Source: an uncultured Clostridia bacterium | GTDB taxonomy: Bacteria > Bacillota > Clostridia > Christensenellales > Aristaeellaceae | Direction of reading: 5' to 3' | DNA: 64,000 nt | Assembly (NCBI GenBank): GCA_946542235.1 | Contig: CAMNKK010000001.1 | Coordinates: forward strand, 1-64,000 | Part shown: positions 28,018-36,972 of the stretch, one piece after another | How the letters are laid out: the number at the start of each line of letters is the position of its first letter | Numbering within the stretch: the first letter of the stretch is position 1 | Translations under genes and position numbers: made by a program | Notes under the pieces: model-generated | The model's input: only the letters and a program-made list of their open reading frames with translations | The model's database searches: none | Told to the model about the DNA's origin: nothing

Positions 28018-28046
28018 ATTATAGCTGTACAGCCATATTTTTGCAA
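28018..28046 (-). promoter_or_regulatory. Promoter of ppdK
   Basis: Minus strand: TTGCAA (28041-28046), 17-bp spacer, TATAAT (28018-28023). It lies just after the rnf terminator, so ppdK is transcribed separately. Confidence 0.8.
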
Positions 28047-28056
28047 GAAAAAGTTT

Positions 28057-28092
28057 GGAAAAAAGAGCCCGGGAAAACAGTTTCCCGGACTC
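28057..28092 (-). terminator. Terminator of the rnf operon
   Basis: Minus strand: stem GAGTCCGGGAAA / TTTCCCGGGCTC (12 bp with one G-T type mismatch, 4-nt loop) followed by a run of T. Confidence 0.9.
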
Positions 28093-28122
28093 TCCGCTGC
28101 AAATGAAAACCAGCAATCGGAT

Positions 28123-29283
28123 CTATTTCGCGTTTTGCGCCGCTTCCCTCTCTGCCTTGGCTTTCAGCGCGGCATCAATTTTCGCCTGTACTTCAGGAGA
28201 ATACTTCGGCTTTCCTTCAGCAGACGCGGCAGCTACAGGCGTGTCCACTGAAACCGCTTCCGGAGTTGTACCGATCTTGGAGAAGGCATCCCGTGTATGT
28301 TCACGAACCTTCATGGTAATACACTTCTTCGGACACTTTTCAGCACACTTTCCGCAGCCTGTGCAGGCATCCAGTACCTCATGGGGCTTCTTCACCTCGC
28401 CCACAATGCTTTCAAACTGGCATTGCCGTTTGCACAGTCCGCAGCCGATGCAGGTGTTCTTGTCAATCTCCGCAATCTTCCGCTGGTCCCAGGCAGCCCA
28501 GATGGCGTTCGTCGGGCAGGCTTCCGCACACATCATACATCCCCGGCATTTCTCCGTATCAATGATGGGCAGGTGATCCTTCATTTCGATGGCGCCGAAT
28601 TTGCATGCATGGAAGCAGCGCTCGCAACCGATGCAGCCCACGCGGCAGTTGTCGCTCACCAGGATGCCCTTATCCGCCGCCCGGCACATCAGTCTGACAG
28701 GCAGATTGGCAGGCTGAAGCTGGATCACATGCTTGGGACACACATCCACACACTTCCCGCAGCTCTGGCACTTTTCCCGGTCTACCACAGCAATCCCCTT
28801 GACCGGATCCACATGAATCGCGTCAAAGGGGCAAGCCCGCACACAGGTCCCCAGTCCCAGGCAGGCATACTTGCACCCCCTGTTTCCGTCGTTGACCAGG
28901 CTGGCTGCCACACAATCCTGGATACCGCTGTAATTAAACTTCGTCCTGCAGTGTTCCAGATCGCCCTGGCAAAGTACGGTTGCCACCATTTTTTCGCCTT
29001 CATCCTGAGCTTCCTGGCCCATGATCGCAGCGATCTTTTTAGCACATTCACTGCCGCCCACCGGGCAGGCATTCACCGGTGCTTTTCCCGAAGCGATCGC
29101 ATCCGCGCAGCCGTCACAGCCCGGAAAGCCGCAGCCACCGCAGTTTGCTCCGGGAAGAGCCTCTCTTACCGCATCCCGCTGCGGATTTGCAGGAACCGCG
29201 AAAATCTTTCCTGCCACCGTCAGCAGGATTCCGAAAAGGGCCCCCATTCCGCCGAGGACCAGCGCCGCATATAATACTTCCAT
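28123..29283 (-). CDS. rnfB: Rnf complex subunit B, multi-cluster ferredoxin
   Basis: 386 residues. An N-terminal membrane helix (about 3-30) is followed by a 4-Cys Fe-S domain (GANCGGCGFPGCDGC at 46-59) and six further ferredoxin-type motifs, including CQSCGKCVDVCP, CIGCERCFHAC, CRGCMMCAEACP, CIGCGLCKRQC and CTGCGKCAEKCP. The last 50 residues are Ala/Lys-rich. RnfB is the likely entry point for electrons from reduced ferredoxin. It is the last gene of the rnfCDEAB operon, with AAGGAGG upstream of the ATG. Confidence 0.96.
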   Translation of the reverse strand: MEVLYAALVLGGMGALFGILLTVAGKIFAVPANPQRDAVREALPGANCGGCGFPGCDGCADAIASGKAPVNACPVGGSECAKKIAAIMGQEAQDEGEKMVATVLCQGDLEHCRTKFNYSGIQDCVAASLVNDGNRGCKYACLGLGTCVRACPFDAIHVDPVKGIAVVDREKCQSCGKCVDVCPKHVIQLQPANLPVRLMCRAADKGILVSDNCRVGCIGCERCFHACKFGAIEMKDHLPIIDTEKCRGCMMCAEACPTNAIWAAWDQRKIAEIDKNTCIGCGLCKRQCQFESIVGEVKKPHEVLDACTGCGKCAEKCPKKCITMKVREHTRDAFSKIGTTPEAVSVDTPVAAASAEGKPKYSPEVQAKIDAALKAKAEREAAQNAK

Positions 29284-29303
29284 GATTTACGCGATCCTCC
29301 TTA

Positions 29304-29882
29304 TTATCCGATCAGTCCGCTGAAGCCCATGAAGGAAACAGCCATAAGTCCGGCTGCGATCAACGCGCCGGGGAACCCCTGCATCCACTTGGGCATATCG
29401 CTCATCTCAAGTCTTTCCCGAATGCAGCTGAACAGCAGCAGACTCAGGGTGAAACCCAGCGCACTGAAACAACCGCTCAGAGTGCTCTGCAGAAGCCCGT
29501 ATCCGTTGTTGGAATTCAGCACGGCCACGCCGAGCACAGCACAGTTGGTTGTAATCAGCGGGAGATAGACGCCCAGCGCCTGATAGAGGCTGAAGCTCAG
29601 CTTTTTCAGTGCCATCTCCACCAGCTGAACAAGCACGGCTATGACCAGAATGAAAGCAATTGTCCGCAGATACATCAAATCCAGGGGCATCAGCAGAAAA
29701 TGTTCCACCATCCAGGTCATAAAGGAAGCCAGCGTCATTACAAAGGTGACCGCCAGGCCCATGCCCAGGGCAGTGTCAAATTTTTTGGACACTCCCAGGA
29801 AGGGGCAGATGCCAAGGAACTGACACATGACATAGTTGTTCACCAGCAGGCATCCAACCAGCATCAGCAGATATTCCTTCAT
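29304..29882 (-). CDS. rnfA: Rnf complex subunit A
   Basis: 192 residues, six membrane segments, RnfA/NqrE family. Conserved segments are [20 protein letters not shown] near 15-34 and [17 protein letters not shown] near 100-117; Cys in these segments of RnfA and RnfE hold a [2Fe-2S] cluster across the membrane in characterised complexes. The gene overlaps rnfE by 4 bases and is followed by rnfB after about 20 bases. Confidence 0.96.
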   Translation of the reverse strand: MKEYLLMLVGCLLVNNYVMCQFLGICPFLGVSKKFDTALGMGLAVTFVMTLASFMTWMVEHFLLMPLDLMYLRTIAFILVIAVLVQLVEMALKKLSFSLYQALGVYLPLITTNCAVLGVAVLNSNNGYGLLQSTLSGCFSALGFTLSLLLFSCIRERLEMSDMPKWMQGFPGALIAAGLMAVSFMGFSGLIG

Positions 29883-30520
29883 GCCGGCTCACCTCCCTTC
29901 CGCGCGGCCATCCGGGCATCGATCTTTTTCCGGATCATATTGACAATAATCAGCAGCACACCCAGCGTCAGGAAGCCCCCGGCGGGCGCTGTCAGCAGCG
30001 ACATGGGCTGGTAACCGCTCCCCATGATCTCCTGTCCGAACAGCGTTCCGGATCCGAAGATTTCCCGCACTGATGCAAGTACCGTAATGGCTGCAGTAAA
30101 GCCCAGGCCCATACCGATTCCGTCGCCCAGTGCAAGAATCGGTCCGTTTTTGAAGGCGAAGGATTCCGCGCGGGCAAAAATAATACAGTTGACTACAATC
30201 AGCGGGATATAAAGCCCCAGCGTCGCGCTCAGTTCAGGCATATAGGCTTTCAGCACCATTTCTACGATGGTAACAAAGCTGGCTATGACCACGATAAACG
30301 CGGGAATCCGGATCTTTTCGGAGATCAGATTCCGAAGCAGGGAGATGAACAGGTTGGAGCAGACCAGAACCACAGTAGTGGAAAGCCCCATACCGATCGC
30401 ATTGGAAGCCGCTGTTGTCACAGCCAGGGTCGGGCACATGCCAACCATCAGAACAAAGGTTGGGTTTTCAAACAGAAGTCCGTTGATCAGTGCGCCCAGG
30501 AAGGTATTTTTCTTATCCAT
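29879..30520 (-). CDS. rnfE: Rnf complex subunit E
   Basis: 213 residues, six membrane segments, RnfE/NqrD family; homologous to RnfA. Conserved segments are [23 protein letters not shown] near 19-41 and [19 protein letters not shown] near 101-119. In the complex it pairs with RnfA as the inverted half of the membrane core. A GGAGGTG site precedes the ATG. Its start overlaps the rnfD stop by 8 bases, leaving no room for rnfG, which normally lies between them. Confidence 0.96.
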   Translation of the reverse strand: MDKKNTFLGALINGLLFENPTFVLMVGMCPTLAVTTAASNAIGMGLSTTVVLVCSNLFISLLRNLISEKIRIPAFIVVIASFVTIVEMVLKAYMPELSATLGLYIPLIVVNCIIFARAESFAFKNGPILALGDGIGMGLGFTAAITVLASVREIFGSGTLFGQEIMGSGYQPMSLLTAPAGGFLTLGVLLIIVNMIRKKIDARMAARKGGEPA

Positions 30521-31448
30521 TCTTTTTCACCTCCCCGAAAAGTCTGCCCGCCGTAAAACGGTCAATCAGGGGTGTCATTACATTCATGAACAGAATCGCG
30601 AAGCTGCATCCTTCCACGTAGCTTGCGTAGCTGCGGATGACAAACAGGAGCACTCCGCATCCGATTCCCATAATGATTCTCCCCAGTCCCGACATGGGGC
30701 AGGTTACGTAGTCCGTGGCCATGAAGAACGCGCCCAGCAGCAGACCGCCGCTGAGGATTTCCATCATCGCTACGCTGAATCCATCCTGAATCAGGTAGCA
30801 TAGAAAAGCGCTTCCGATAAAGAAAACCGGAATCCGCCAGTCCACAATTCCCCGCACAATCAGATAGATTCCGCCGAGCAGAATGGCAATCTTGCAGGTT
30901 TCTCCCAGAACGCCGCCGCAGTTGCCAAGCAGCAGATCCATCAGGTTCGGAGACTGTCCGCCGGCAATCTGGACCAGTGGGGTGGCTCCGGAAGCCGCAT
31001 CAGTCATATATCTCGTGGCAGGATAATTGCTCATGATTCCTGCCCAGCTCACAAAAAGGATAGCTCTGGCAGTCAGCGCCGGGTTCATGAAATTTCCGCC
31101 CAGGCCGCCAAAGCACTGCTTCACAAGCACGATGGCAATAATTCCTCCCACCAGCGGGATCCACAGAGGAGCATTGGCTGGAATATTATAGGCCAGCAGC
31201 AATCCGGTCACAACCGCGCTCCAGTCACCGATCAGGATTTTGCGATGGTTGATCCGCTGGAAAGCATATTCGCTGACAACGCAGCTGAGAACCGAGGTAA
31301 TCATGATGGCCAGCGCGTTCCATCCAAAGAGAACAATCCCGGCGATCCCCGCGGGTGCCAGGGCCAGGCATACCTCCATCATGATGCTCCGAGTAGTCCG
31401 GCTGGAGCGCAGATGGGGCGAAGAAGTCACAATCAGGTTCTTTTGCAT
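30513..31448 (-). CDS. rnfD: Rnf complex subunit D, flavinylated membrane subunit
   Basis: 311 residues, about 9-10 membrane segments, RnfD/NqrB family. The motif SGATPL at residues 153-158 is the FMN-attachment site, with Thr156 the expected phosphoester-linked residue (ApbE-dependent in known systems; no apbE gene is in this window). GGNFMNPALTARAILF near 118-133 is also conserved. It starts 8 bases after the rnfC stop, and its own stop overlaps rnfE directly. Confidence 0.95.
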   Translation of the reverse strand: MQKNLIVTSSPHLRSSRTTRSIMMEVCLALAPAGIAGIVLFGWNALAIMITSVLSCVVSEYAFQRINHRKILIGDWSAVVTGLLLAYNIPANAPLWIPLVGGIIAIVLVKQCFGGLGGNFMNPALTARAILFVSWAGIMSNYPATRYMTDAASGATPLVQIAGGQSPNLMDLLLGNCGGVLGETCKIAILLGGIYLIVRGIVDWRIPVFFIGSAFLCYLIQDGFSVAMMEILSGGLLLGAFFMATDYVTCPMSGLGRIIMGIGCGVLLFVIRSYASYVEGCSFAILFMNVMTPLIDRFTAGRLFGEVKKNG

Positions 31449-31455
31449 GGAATCC

Positions 31456-32889
31456 TTACGCCTCCTTTCCAGCTTTTTCAGCCGTTTGCTTATCCGGAAT
31501 TACAGCAGCCTGTTCCGCTGCTTCTCTGGCTTTCTGCGCTGCTTCTTCCTGTGCTTTCCGGGCCGCATCCCTCCGGCGTTTCCGCTGGATGGCGTTTTTC
31601 GCCGTGCGCATGCTCTGCGTCAGGCTGCGTTTGGCAGGGCAGACAAAGCTGCAGCATCCGCATTCAATGCAGTTCATGACTCCGATCTTTTCCGCATCTT
31701 CAAACCGGTCGTGCCTGCAGAAGGCATCGATCCGGCTGGGGAAAAGCTTCATCGGACATGCCTCCCGGCAAGCTCCGCACTTGATGCATGGGCTTTCCTT
31801 AGGTTCCATGGCTTCTTCTCCCAGCGCCACCAGGCCGCTGCATCCTTTGGTCACCGGGATATCAAAGCGGGCAATGGCCATGCCCATCATGGGCCCGCCG
31901 TAGATGAACTGTTTCACGTTGCTCTGCAGTCCGCCGCAGGCTTCTATCAGGTGATCGATGGGGGTGCCGATCCGCACGAGGAAATTACCGGGATTCTGAA
32001 CAAGCCCGCCCACAGTCGTAATCCGGTCAATCAGCGGACGGCCCTCCCGGATCGCTCTGTCTATGGCATAGACAGTCCCGACATTGCAGACCACCACGCC
32101 CACATCCAGCGGCAGCCCTCCGTTGGGAACCTGCCGTCTGGTCAGTGCGTATACAAGCTGTTTTTCTCCACCCTGGGGATAGCGAACGGGCAGGCCTACC
32201 ACCTTGATTCCTTCCACCGCTTTGGCCGATGCCGCCATGATCTCGATGGCATCCTGTTTATTGTTCTCGATGCCGATAATTGCTTCATCCACATCGAGCG
32301 CGAGCATGATCAGACGTACACCGTCAATAATATCGGCAGCTTTTTCCAGCATCAGCCGATGATCCGCGGTCAGAAACGGCTCGCACTCCGCCCCGTTCAG
32401 GACGATTTTCTCGATTTTCTTTCCGCCGGAAGGAGAAAGCTTCACCGCAGTAGGAAACGTTGCTCCGCCAAGTCCGACGATTCCCGCTTCCCGAACAATT
32501 GTCTGCAGTTCCTGCGCGCTCAGATTCTCAGGATGATCCGAAGGATGCAGTTCGATCCATTCCTCCTGGTAATCGTTGTCAATGATGATTGCCGGAGTCA
32601 TTGTACCATTGGGAAGCAGCGCATCCTGGATATCGTGAACGGTTCCGGATACAGTGGCATGAACCGGTGCGGAAACAAATCCGCCGGCTTCACCGATCTT
32701 CTGTCCGATTCGGACATGATCTCCCTGCGAAACCACAGGCTTCGCAGGAGCCCCGATATGCTGCTGCAGCGGAATAATCACCCTGGGAGGCGCTTCCAGA
32801 GAGCGAATGGGATTCAGCCCATTCACTTTTTTCCCGTTGGCGCCTTCCCTTGGATGAATTCCACCGGGAAACATTCTTTTTTCAAACAC
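31456..32889 (-). CDS. rnfC: Rnf complex subunit C, NADH-binding
   Basis: 477 residues from a GTG at 32889, 10 bases after AAAGGAGG; this places MFPGGIHPREG near the N-terminus as in other RnfC. Features are GLGGATFPTAVKL near 140, NGAECEPFLTADHRLM near 165 (NADH/FMN region), and two [4Fe-4S] motifs, CIKCGACREACP near 370 and CIECGCCSFVCP near 410. The C-terminus is an Ala/Lys/Glu helix (about 50 residues). RnfC is the NAD+-reducing subunit. It is the first gene of the operon, behind its own promoter. Confidence 0.95.
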   Translation of the reverse strand: MFEKRMFPGGIHPREGANGKKVNGLNPIRSLEAPPRVIIPLQQHIGAPAKPVVSQGDHVRIGQKIGEAGGFVSAPVHATVSGTVHDIQDALLPNGTMTPAIIIDNDYQEEWIELHPSDHPENLSAQELQTIVREAGIVGLGGATFPTAVKLSPSGGKKIEKIVLNGAECEPFLTADHRLMLEKAADIIDGVRLIMLALDVDEAIIGIENNKQDAIEIMAASAKAVEGIKVVGLPVRYPQGGEKQLVYALTRRQVPNGGLPLDVGVVVCNVGTVYAIDRAIREGRPLIDRITTVGGLVQNPGNFLVRIGTPIDHLIEACGGLQSNVKQFIYGGPMMGMAIARFDIPVTKGCSGLVALGEEAMEPKESPCIKCGACREACPMKLFPSRIDAFCRHDRFEDAEKIGVMNCIECGCCSFVCPAKRSLTQSMRTAKNAIQRKRRRDAARKAQEEAAQKAREAAEQAAVIPDKQTAEKAGKEA

Positions 32890-32944
32890 AGGAAAAAAAC
32901 CTCCTTTCAGGGGGATGGCCCTCCTGACCCTCGTTTTTCTTTTA

Positions 32945-32974
32945 ATTATACCATACTGTCCCCGGCAAAGACAA
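32945..32974 (-). promoter_or_regulatory. Promoter of rnfCDEAB
   Basis: Minus strand: TTGTCT (32969-32974), 18-bp spacer, TATAAT (32945-32950). The roughly 50-nt leader can form a hairpin containing a second AGGAGG just before the real ribosome site. Confidence 0.7.
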
Positions 32975-33012
32975 AACATTTTTTTAACGATCGTGAACAC
33001 CGGCAGGAAGAA

Positions 33013-34740
33013 TCATATCTTTCTCCCGGCATCCCAGGCTGCTTTCTGCCTTTCAGAGGCCTCAATCATGGAGCGGGCATATGTTTCTGCCTGTTCATCG
33101 CTGCCCTTTGCACCGCTGATCATTCTGGCCACTTCTCGGATTCTTCCCTCCCTGTCCAGTTCCCTGACAGCGGTCTGGGTTCGCCCTTTTTCCACCGTTT
33201 TTGAGACGAAATACTGGTAATCCGCGGCGGCCGCAATCTGCGGCAGATGTGTCACACAGATCACCTGTTTTCTTCTTGAAATCGATCCCATTTTTTCCGC
33301 AACAACCTGAGCCATCCGTCCGCTGATGCCAGTATCGATTTCATCGAACACCATGCAGTCCACCCCGTTCCCCTCGGTTTCCAGGGTTTTCATAGCCAGC
33401 ATCAGCCGGCTCAGTTCTCCGCCTGATGCAATTCTGGCCAGCGGTTTCATCGGTTCCCCGGGGTTGGGGCTGATCATGAACTCAATCCGATCGTCTCCCC
33501 CGGGCTGCGGCATGGTTTTCTTTTCATTCTGCGTCTCCGCAAAAACTGCCTGAAACCTCGTTTTTTCCATGCCAAGATCCTTCAGCTGATCCATCATCTG
33601 GACTTCAAACCGGGCTGCAAGCTCTTTCCGTGCTGCCGAAAGGGCTCCCGATTCCTGTCGGTAGGATGCCAGCAGGCGCTTATGCTCATGGGCTGTATCA
33701 CGGAGGTCGTCATCAAGACAGCCAAGCTGTTCATATTCTGCCTCCATCCTCCGCTGCTCCTGCAGGACCGCTTCCACGCTCTCCCCGTATTTTCTTTCCA
33801 GTCTGCGGATCAGATCCAGCCTTTCCTCCGCCTTTTCCAGCTTCAGGGGATCATGTTCATTTTCTTCCAGCATTCGGTGAAGTTCGTAGACAATTTCCTC
33901 CAGCTCATAATAGGCGCTTTCGCACCGTTCGGCCAGTCCGTTCTTTTCCCCGTATCCTTTCAGGGATGACAGAGAAACGGAAGCATGCCTGATCTTTTCC
34001 AGCGTACTGGAACCGTTTTCGTTCAGGGAGAGATCCTCCTGCACGCTGCGGATAACCGATGCAATTTTTTCACTGCTGCGCAGTCGCAGAATTTCATGCT
34101 GCAGGCTTTCTTCCTCACCCTTTTTCAGCTTCGCTCCATGCAGCTCTCCCAGGGCCAGTTCAAGCTCCTCCATGCGCCGCTGCTTCTGATCGTTTTCCCG
34201 TCGGAGCCTGGCATATCTCCGGTGGACTTCCAGAAACTCCCGGCAGGACAGGGCTGTTTTCTCCAGCTGCTTCCGGAAAGCCTCGTCCCCCATCCTGTCC
34301 AGAAACTCCCTGTGCATTTCAGGATCCATCAGAAACTGATGCTCATGCTGTCCGTGAATGTCCATCAGCTGAGCTCCGATTTCCCGCAGCAGTGATACGG
34401 AAACCAGGACTCCGCAGATCCGGCAAACGTTCTTCCCTCCCGCAGTCATTTCCCTGTATACGGTTACGGTGCTTCCGTCATAGTCAATCTTTTCCCTCTC
34501 CAGAATCTGCGCGATCTTTTCCTGTCCGGAAGTATCGAACACCGCTTCCACGCTGCCCTTTTCGCATCCGGTTCGGATCAGGCTTCTGTCGGCTCTGCCG
34601 CCCAGGATCAGGTTCACCGCGTCCACCACAATGCTTTTGCCGGCTCCCGTTTCGCCTGAAAGCACCTGCATGCCGGTGTGGAACTGAAGATGAAGCTGCT
34701 GAATCAGGACGATGTTCTGAATTGTCAGCGACTGAATCAT
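33013..34740 (-). CDS. recN: DNA repair protein RecN
   Basis: 575 residues, an SMC-like ATPase acting in double-strand break repair. Walker A is SGETGAGKSIVVDAV near residue 31; the middle is a long coiled coil (about 150-370); the C-terminal lobe has the signature LARIASGGELSRLMLAMK and Walker B VFDEIDTGISGRMAQVV, then QVICVTHLPQIAAAAD. The start at 34740 follows GAGGAG by 10 bases. It is the last gene of a long minus-strand run and follows argR; the argR-recN order is conserved in many Firmicutes. Confidence 0.96.
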   Translation of the reverse strand: MIQSLTIQNIVLIQQLHLQFHTGMQVLSGETGAGKSIVVDAVNLILGGRADRSLIRTGCEKGSVEAVFDTSGQEKIAQILEREKIDYDGSTVTVYREMTAGGKNVCRICGVLVSVSLLREIGAQLMDIHGQHEHQFLMDPEMHREFLDRMGDEAFRKQLEKTALSCREFLEVHRRYARLRRENDQKQRRMEELELALGELHGAKLKKGEEESLQHEILRLRSSEKIASVIRSVQEDLSLNENGSSTLEKIRHASVSLSSLKGYGEKNGLAERCESAYYELEEIVYELHRMLEENEHDPLKLEKAEERLDLIRRLERKYGESVEAVLQEQRRMEAEYEQLGCLDDDLRDTAHEHKRLLASYRQESGALSAARKELAARFEVQMMDQLKDLGMEKTRFQAVFAETQNEKKTMPQPGGDDRIEFMISPNPGEPMKPLARIASGGELSRLMLAMKTLETEGNGVDCMVFDEIDTGISGRMAQVVAEKMGSISRRKQVICVTHLPQIAAAADYQYFVSKTVEKGRTQTAVRELDREGRIREVARMISGAKGSDEQAETYARSMIEASERQKAAWDAGRKI

Positions 34741-34836
34741 ACCCGTAACGCTCCTCTTTGACACAAGTCCGGAAAACCGGGCCGATAATTATCCGTCCGT
34801 ATCGCTCGGATTGTCCCTCCTGCCGTGAATCATCCT

Positions 34837-35286
34837 TTATCGGATCAGCTCCCGGATTCTGTCCGAAACCGCTTCCGCGGAATCGTGATCCCGCACGGCC
34901 AGAAAGATGGTGTTATCCCCGGCAATAGAGCCAGCTATCTCCGGCATCTCCAGCGTATCCAGAGCTTCCGCTGCAGTACTGGCAGCACCGCTCATGGTCT
35001 TGACCACAACCATTTGCCCGGCGGCTTCCGTACTGAGGACGCAGTCACGCAGCATTCGTACCAGTCTCTCATTGATTCCGCTCCAGCCGTTTTCCGGCTC
35101 CGCATACCGATAGCCGCCTTCTTCAAAGGGGACCTTGATCAGATGCATCTCCTTCATGTCGCGGGAGACGGTCGCCTGTGTTACCTGGAAGCCATCTCTA
35201 CGCAGCGCCTCTGCAAGCTCCTCCTGCGTCTGGATCATCTTCTCCTTCAGCAGAATTCTGATCGCTGCCTGTCGCTTTGCTTTCAT
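34837..35286 (-). CDS. argR: Arginine repressor ArgR
   Basis: 149 residues. The N-terminal winged helix has MKAKRQAAIRILLKEK and the recognition region QVTQATVSRDMKEMHLIKV; the C-terminal hexamerisation and arginine-binding part shows GSIAGDNTIFLAVRD. It represses arginine synthesis and activates catabolism when arginine is high; argF at 60.7 kb is a likely target. The start at 35286 overlaps the nadK stop (ATGA) and has GGGAGGA upstream; a start at 35310 would add eight residues within nadK. Confidence 0.95.
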   Translation of the reverse strand: MKAKRQAAIRILLKEKMIQTQEELAEALRRDGFQVTQATVSRDMKEMHLIKVPFEEGGYRYAEPENGWSGINERLVRMLRDCVLSTEAAGQMVVVKTMSGAASTAAEALDTLEMPEIAGSIAGDNTIFLAVRDHDSAEAVSDRIRELIR

Positions 35287-36194
35287 CTTTCTGAATCCTC
35301 CCGGCTCCATTCGTTCAGCTTCGTATGCAGCACAGTAAAGAAACGGTAGTCATGTATACGGACCAGCTGAAGCGACTCGGAAGATCCGGTGATCCGCACC
35401 GTGTCTCCTGCGTGAATCTTCCGCTTGCTCTGCCCGTCAATCTGCAGTTCCGCACGCTGAGCGCGGTCAGACCGCAGATGAAAAATCACCTCGGCGTTCC
35501 TGGGAACGATGCACGGACAGTGCTGCAGACTGTGGGCACAAACCGGTGTGATTACCATACATTCGACGCCTGGGGCGACCACCGGCCCTCCGGCGGACAG
35601 GGAATAGCCAGTGGAACCGGTTGGTGTAGCCGCAATCACGCCGTCTGCCGTAAATGTTCCCCAATGGTCCTGATTCACGAGGGTCTCCACCTGTATCAGC
35701 CGTGCGTAGCCTCCCCTTGTGACCACTGCATCATTCAACGCTGTAAAGGTTTCAGGTTCGCTGTTCACCTGAACCTGCAGAAGCTCTCTATTTTCCACGG
35801 AGAACTCACCCTGCAGAATCTTCCGTGCAATCGTTTCACGCTGCTCCGGATCTCCTTCGGTCAGGAAACCTACCGTTCCAAGATTGATTCCCATCAGCGG
35901 GCATCCGAGGCGAATCGCCGTTCCTGCACCCATCAGCAGAGTTCCGTCCCCTCCGAAGGTCATGACCATCCCGCAGCCGTCCGCAGTCTCTCCCTTCTGC
36001 GGATAGGCAATCCGGAGGCCTGCCGCTTCCAGAATCTCAGCCATCTTTCCGGCTTCATTCCAGGCATCGGGCCTTTCCGGATGAATCACAAAGGCAATTT
36101 TCCTGATTTTGTTTCCGTCCGTGTTTCCCGCCTCCTTTCGGACAGCGCTCTCATTTTCTGCTTTTCCCCATGCTTCTGTGCGCTTCTTCCACAA
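35283..36194 (-). CDS. nadK: NAD kinase
   Basis: About 303 residues. It makes NADP from NAD with ATP or polyphosphate. Signatures are FGGDGTLLMGAG near 80, NLGTVGFLTEGD near 105, DGVIAATPTGSTGYSLSAGGP near 185 and the Asp-rich DGQ segment near 260. The start is uncertain: the only in-frame start codon that keeps the first strand (KIAFVIHP) is TTG at 36194, inside tlyA. A very good AAAGGAGG at 36131-36138 has no ATG, GTG or TTG at the proper distance in this frame. The stop overlaps argR. Confidence 0.9.
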   Translation of the reverse strand: MWKKRTEAWGKAENESAVRKEAGNTDGNKIRKIAFVIHPERPDAWNEAGKMAEILEAAGLRIAYPQKGETADGCGMVMTFGGDGTLLMGAGTAIRLGCPLMGINLGTVGFLTEGDPEQRETIARKILQGEFSVENRELLQVQVNSEPETFTALNDAVVTRGGYARLIQVETLVNQDHWGTFTADGVIAATPTGSTGYSLSAGGPVVAPGVECMVITPVCAHSLQHCPCIVPRNAEVIFHLRSDRAQRAELQIDGQSKRKIHAGDTVRITGSSESLQLVRIHDYRFFTVLHTKLNEWSREDSER

Positions 36195-36972
36195 TGCTGC
36201 TTACTTCCTCACCGGATATCATGGGGGTATCATCTTTCCTGTGCCTGATCTCCGCCAGAAACTCTATATTCCCTTCCGGCCCTGTAATGGGAGAAAAGCT
36301 CAATTTTACCGTGCGCCACCCAAAGGTTTCCGTAAACTGAATGATCCCGTTGATTACCTCTTCATGGGTAGCCGCCTCACGGACAACCCCTTTCTTCCCG
36401 ACCTTTTCCCGTCCGGCTTCAAACTGAGGTTTGATCAGCGTATAAAAAACGCCGTCTGTTCCCATGATTTCGGCCGCCGCCGGAAGAATCAGGCGAATGG
36501 AGATAAAACTGACGTCCATCACCGTAATGTCGGGCCTTTCCGGAAAATCCTGCGGTTTCAGATACCTGGCGTTGGTTCTCTCCATGACAGTAACCCGAGG
36601 ATCATTCCGAAGTTTCCAATCCAGCTGTCCATAGCCCACATCCACCGAATAAACCCTTCTTGCCCCGTTCCGCAGGGAAACATCGGTAAAGCCGCCAGTG
36701 CTGGCGCCGATGTCCAGCACCACCCTGTCCTGCATCTCCGCCTGAAAAACACGAATGGCTTTTTCCAGCTTCAACGCGCCGCGGCTTACATATTCAACCG
36801 CAGGTTTCCGTACCGTCAGTTCCGCTTCGGGGGGGATATCCTCAGAGGATTTCAGTATTTTCCGTTCTCCGAGATAAACCTCTCCGGCCATAATGGCAGC
36901 CTGCGCTTTCTCCCGGCTTGAAAACAGACCGCGATTTACAAGTGCGATATCTGCTCTGACTCTATCGCTCAA
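36151..36972 (-). CDS. tlyA: TlyA-family rRNA 2'-O-methyltransferase
   Basis: 273 residues. An N-terminal S4 domain (RADIALVNRGLFSSREKAQAAIMAG) is followed by an FtsJ/RrmJ-like SAM methyltransferase with VVLDIGASTGGFTDVSL near 85-100 and VDVGYGQLDWKLRNDPRV. Mycobacterial TlyA methylates 16S and 23S rRNA cytidines; the target here is inferred from family. The start is TTG at 36972, six bases after AAAGGAG; it lies within the dxs 3' end. The dxs-tlyA-nadK-argR-recN order is common in Firmicutes. Confidence 0.92.
   Translation of the reverse strand: MSDRVRADIALVNRGLFSSREKAQAAIMAGEVYLGERKILKSSEDIPPEAELTVRKPAVEYVSRGALKLEKAIRVFQAEMQDRVVLDIGASTGGFTDVSLRNGARRVYSVDVGYGQLDWKLRNDPRVTVMERTNARYLKPQDFPERPDITVMDVSFISIRLILPAAAEIMGTDGVFYTLIKPQFEAGREKVGKKGVVREAATHEEVINGIIQFTETFGWRTVKLSFSPITGPEGNIEFLAEIRHRKDDTPMISGEEVSSIVEEAHRSMGKSRK

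Noticed and set aside
25398-28106. 902-codon open frame on the plus strand, antisense to ppdK
   Set aside because: It mirrors ppdK in codon-position register, its translation is repetitive His/Gly/Leu-rich with no family signature, and ppdK is unambiguous. It is a product of biased third-position composition.
32890-32940. Attenuator in the rnfC leader
   Set aside because: The hairpin lacks a T-run; at most it could influence translation, and the evidence is thin.
31240-33204. 654-codon plus-strand frame across rnfC and rnfD
   Set aside because: Antisense shadow of two clear Rnf genes and of the rnfC promoter region.
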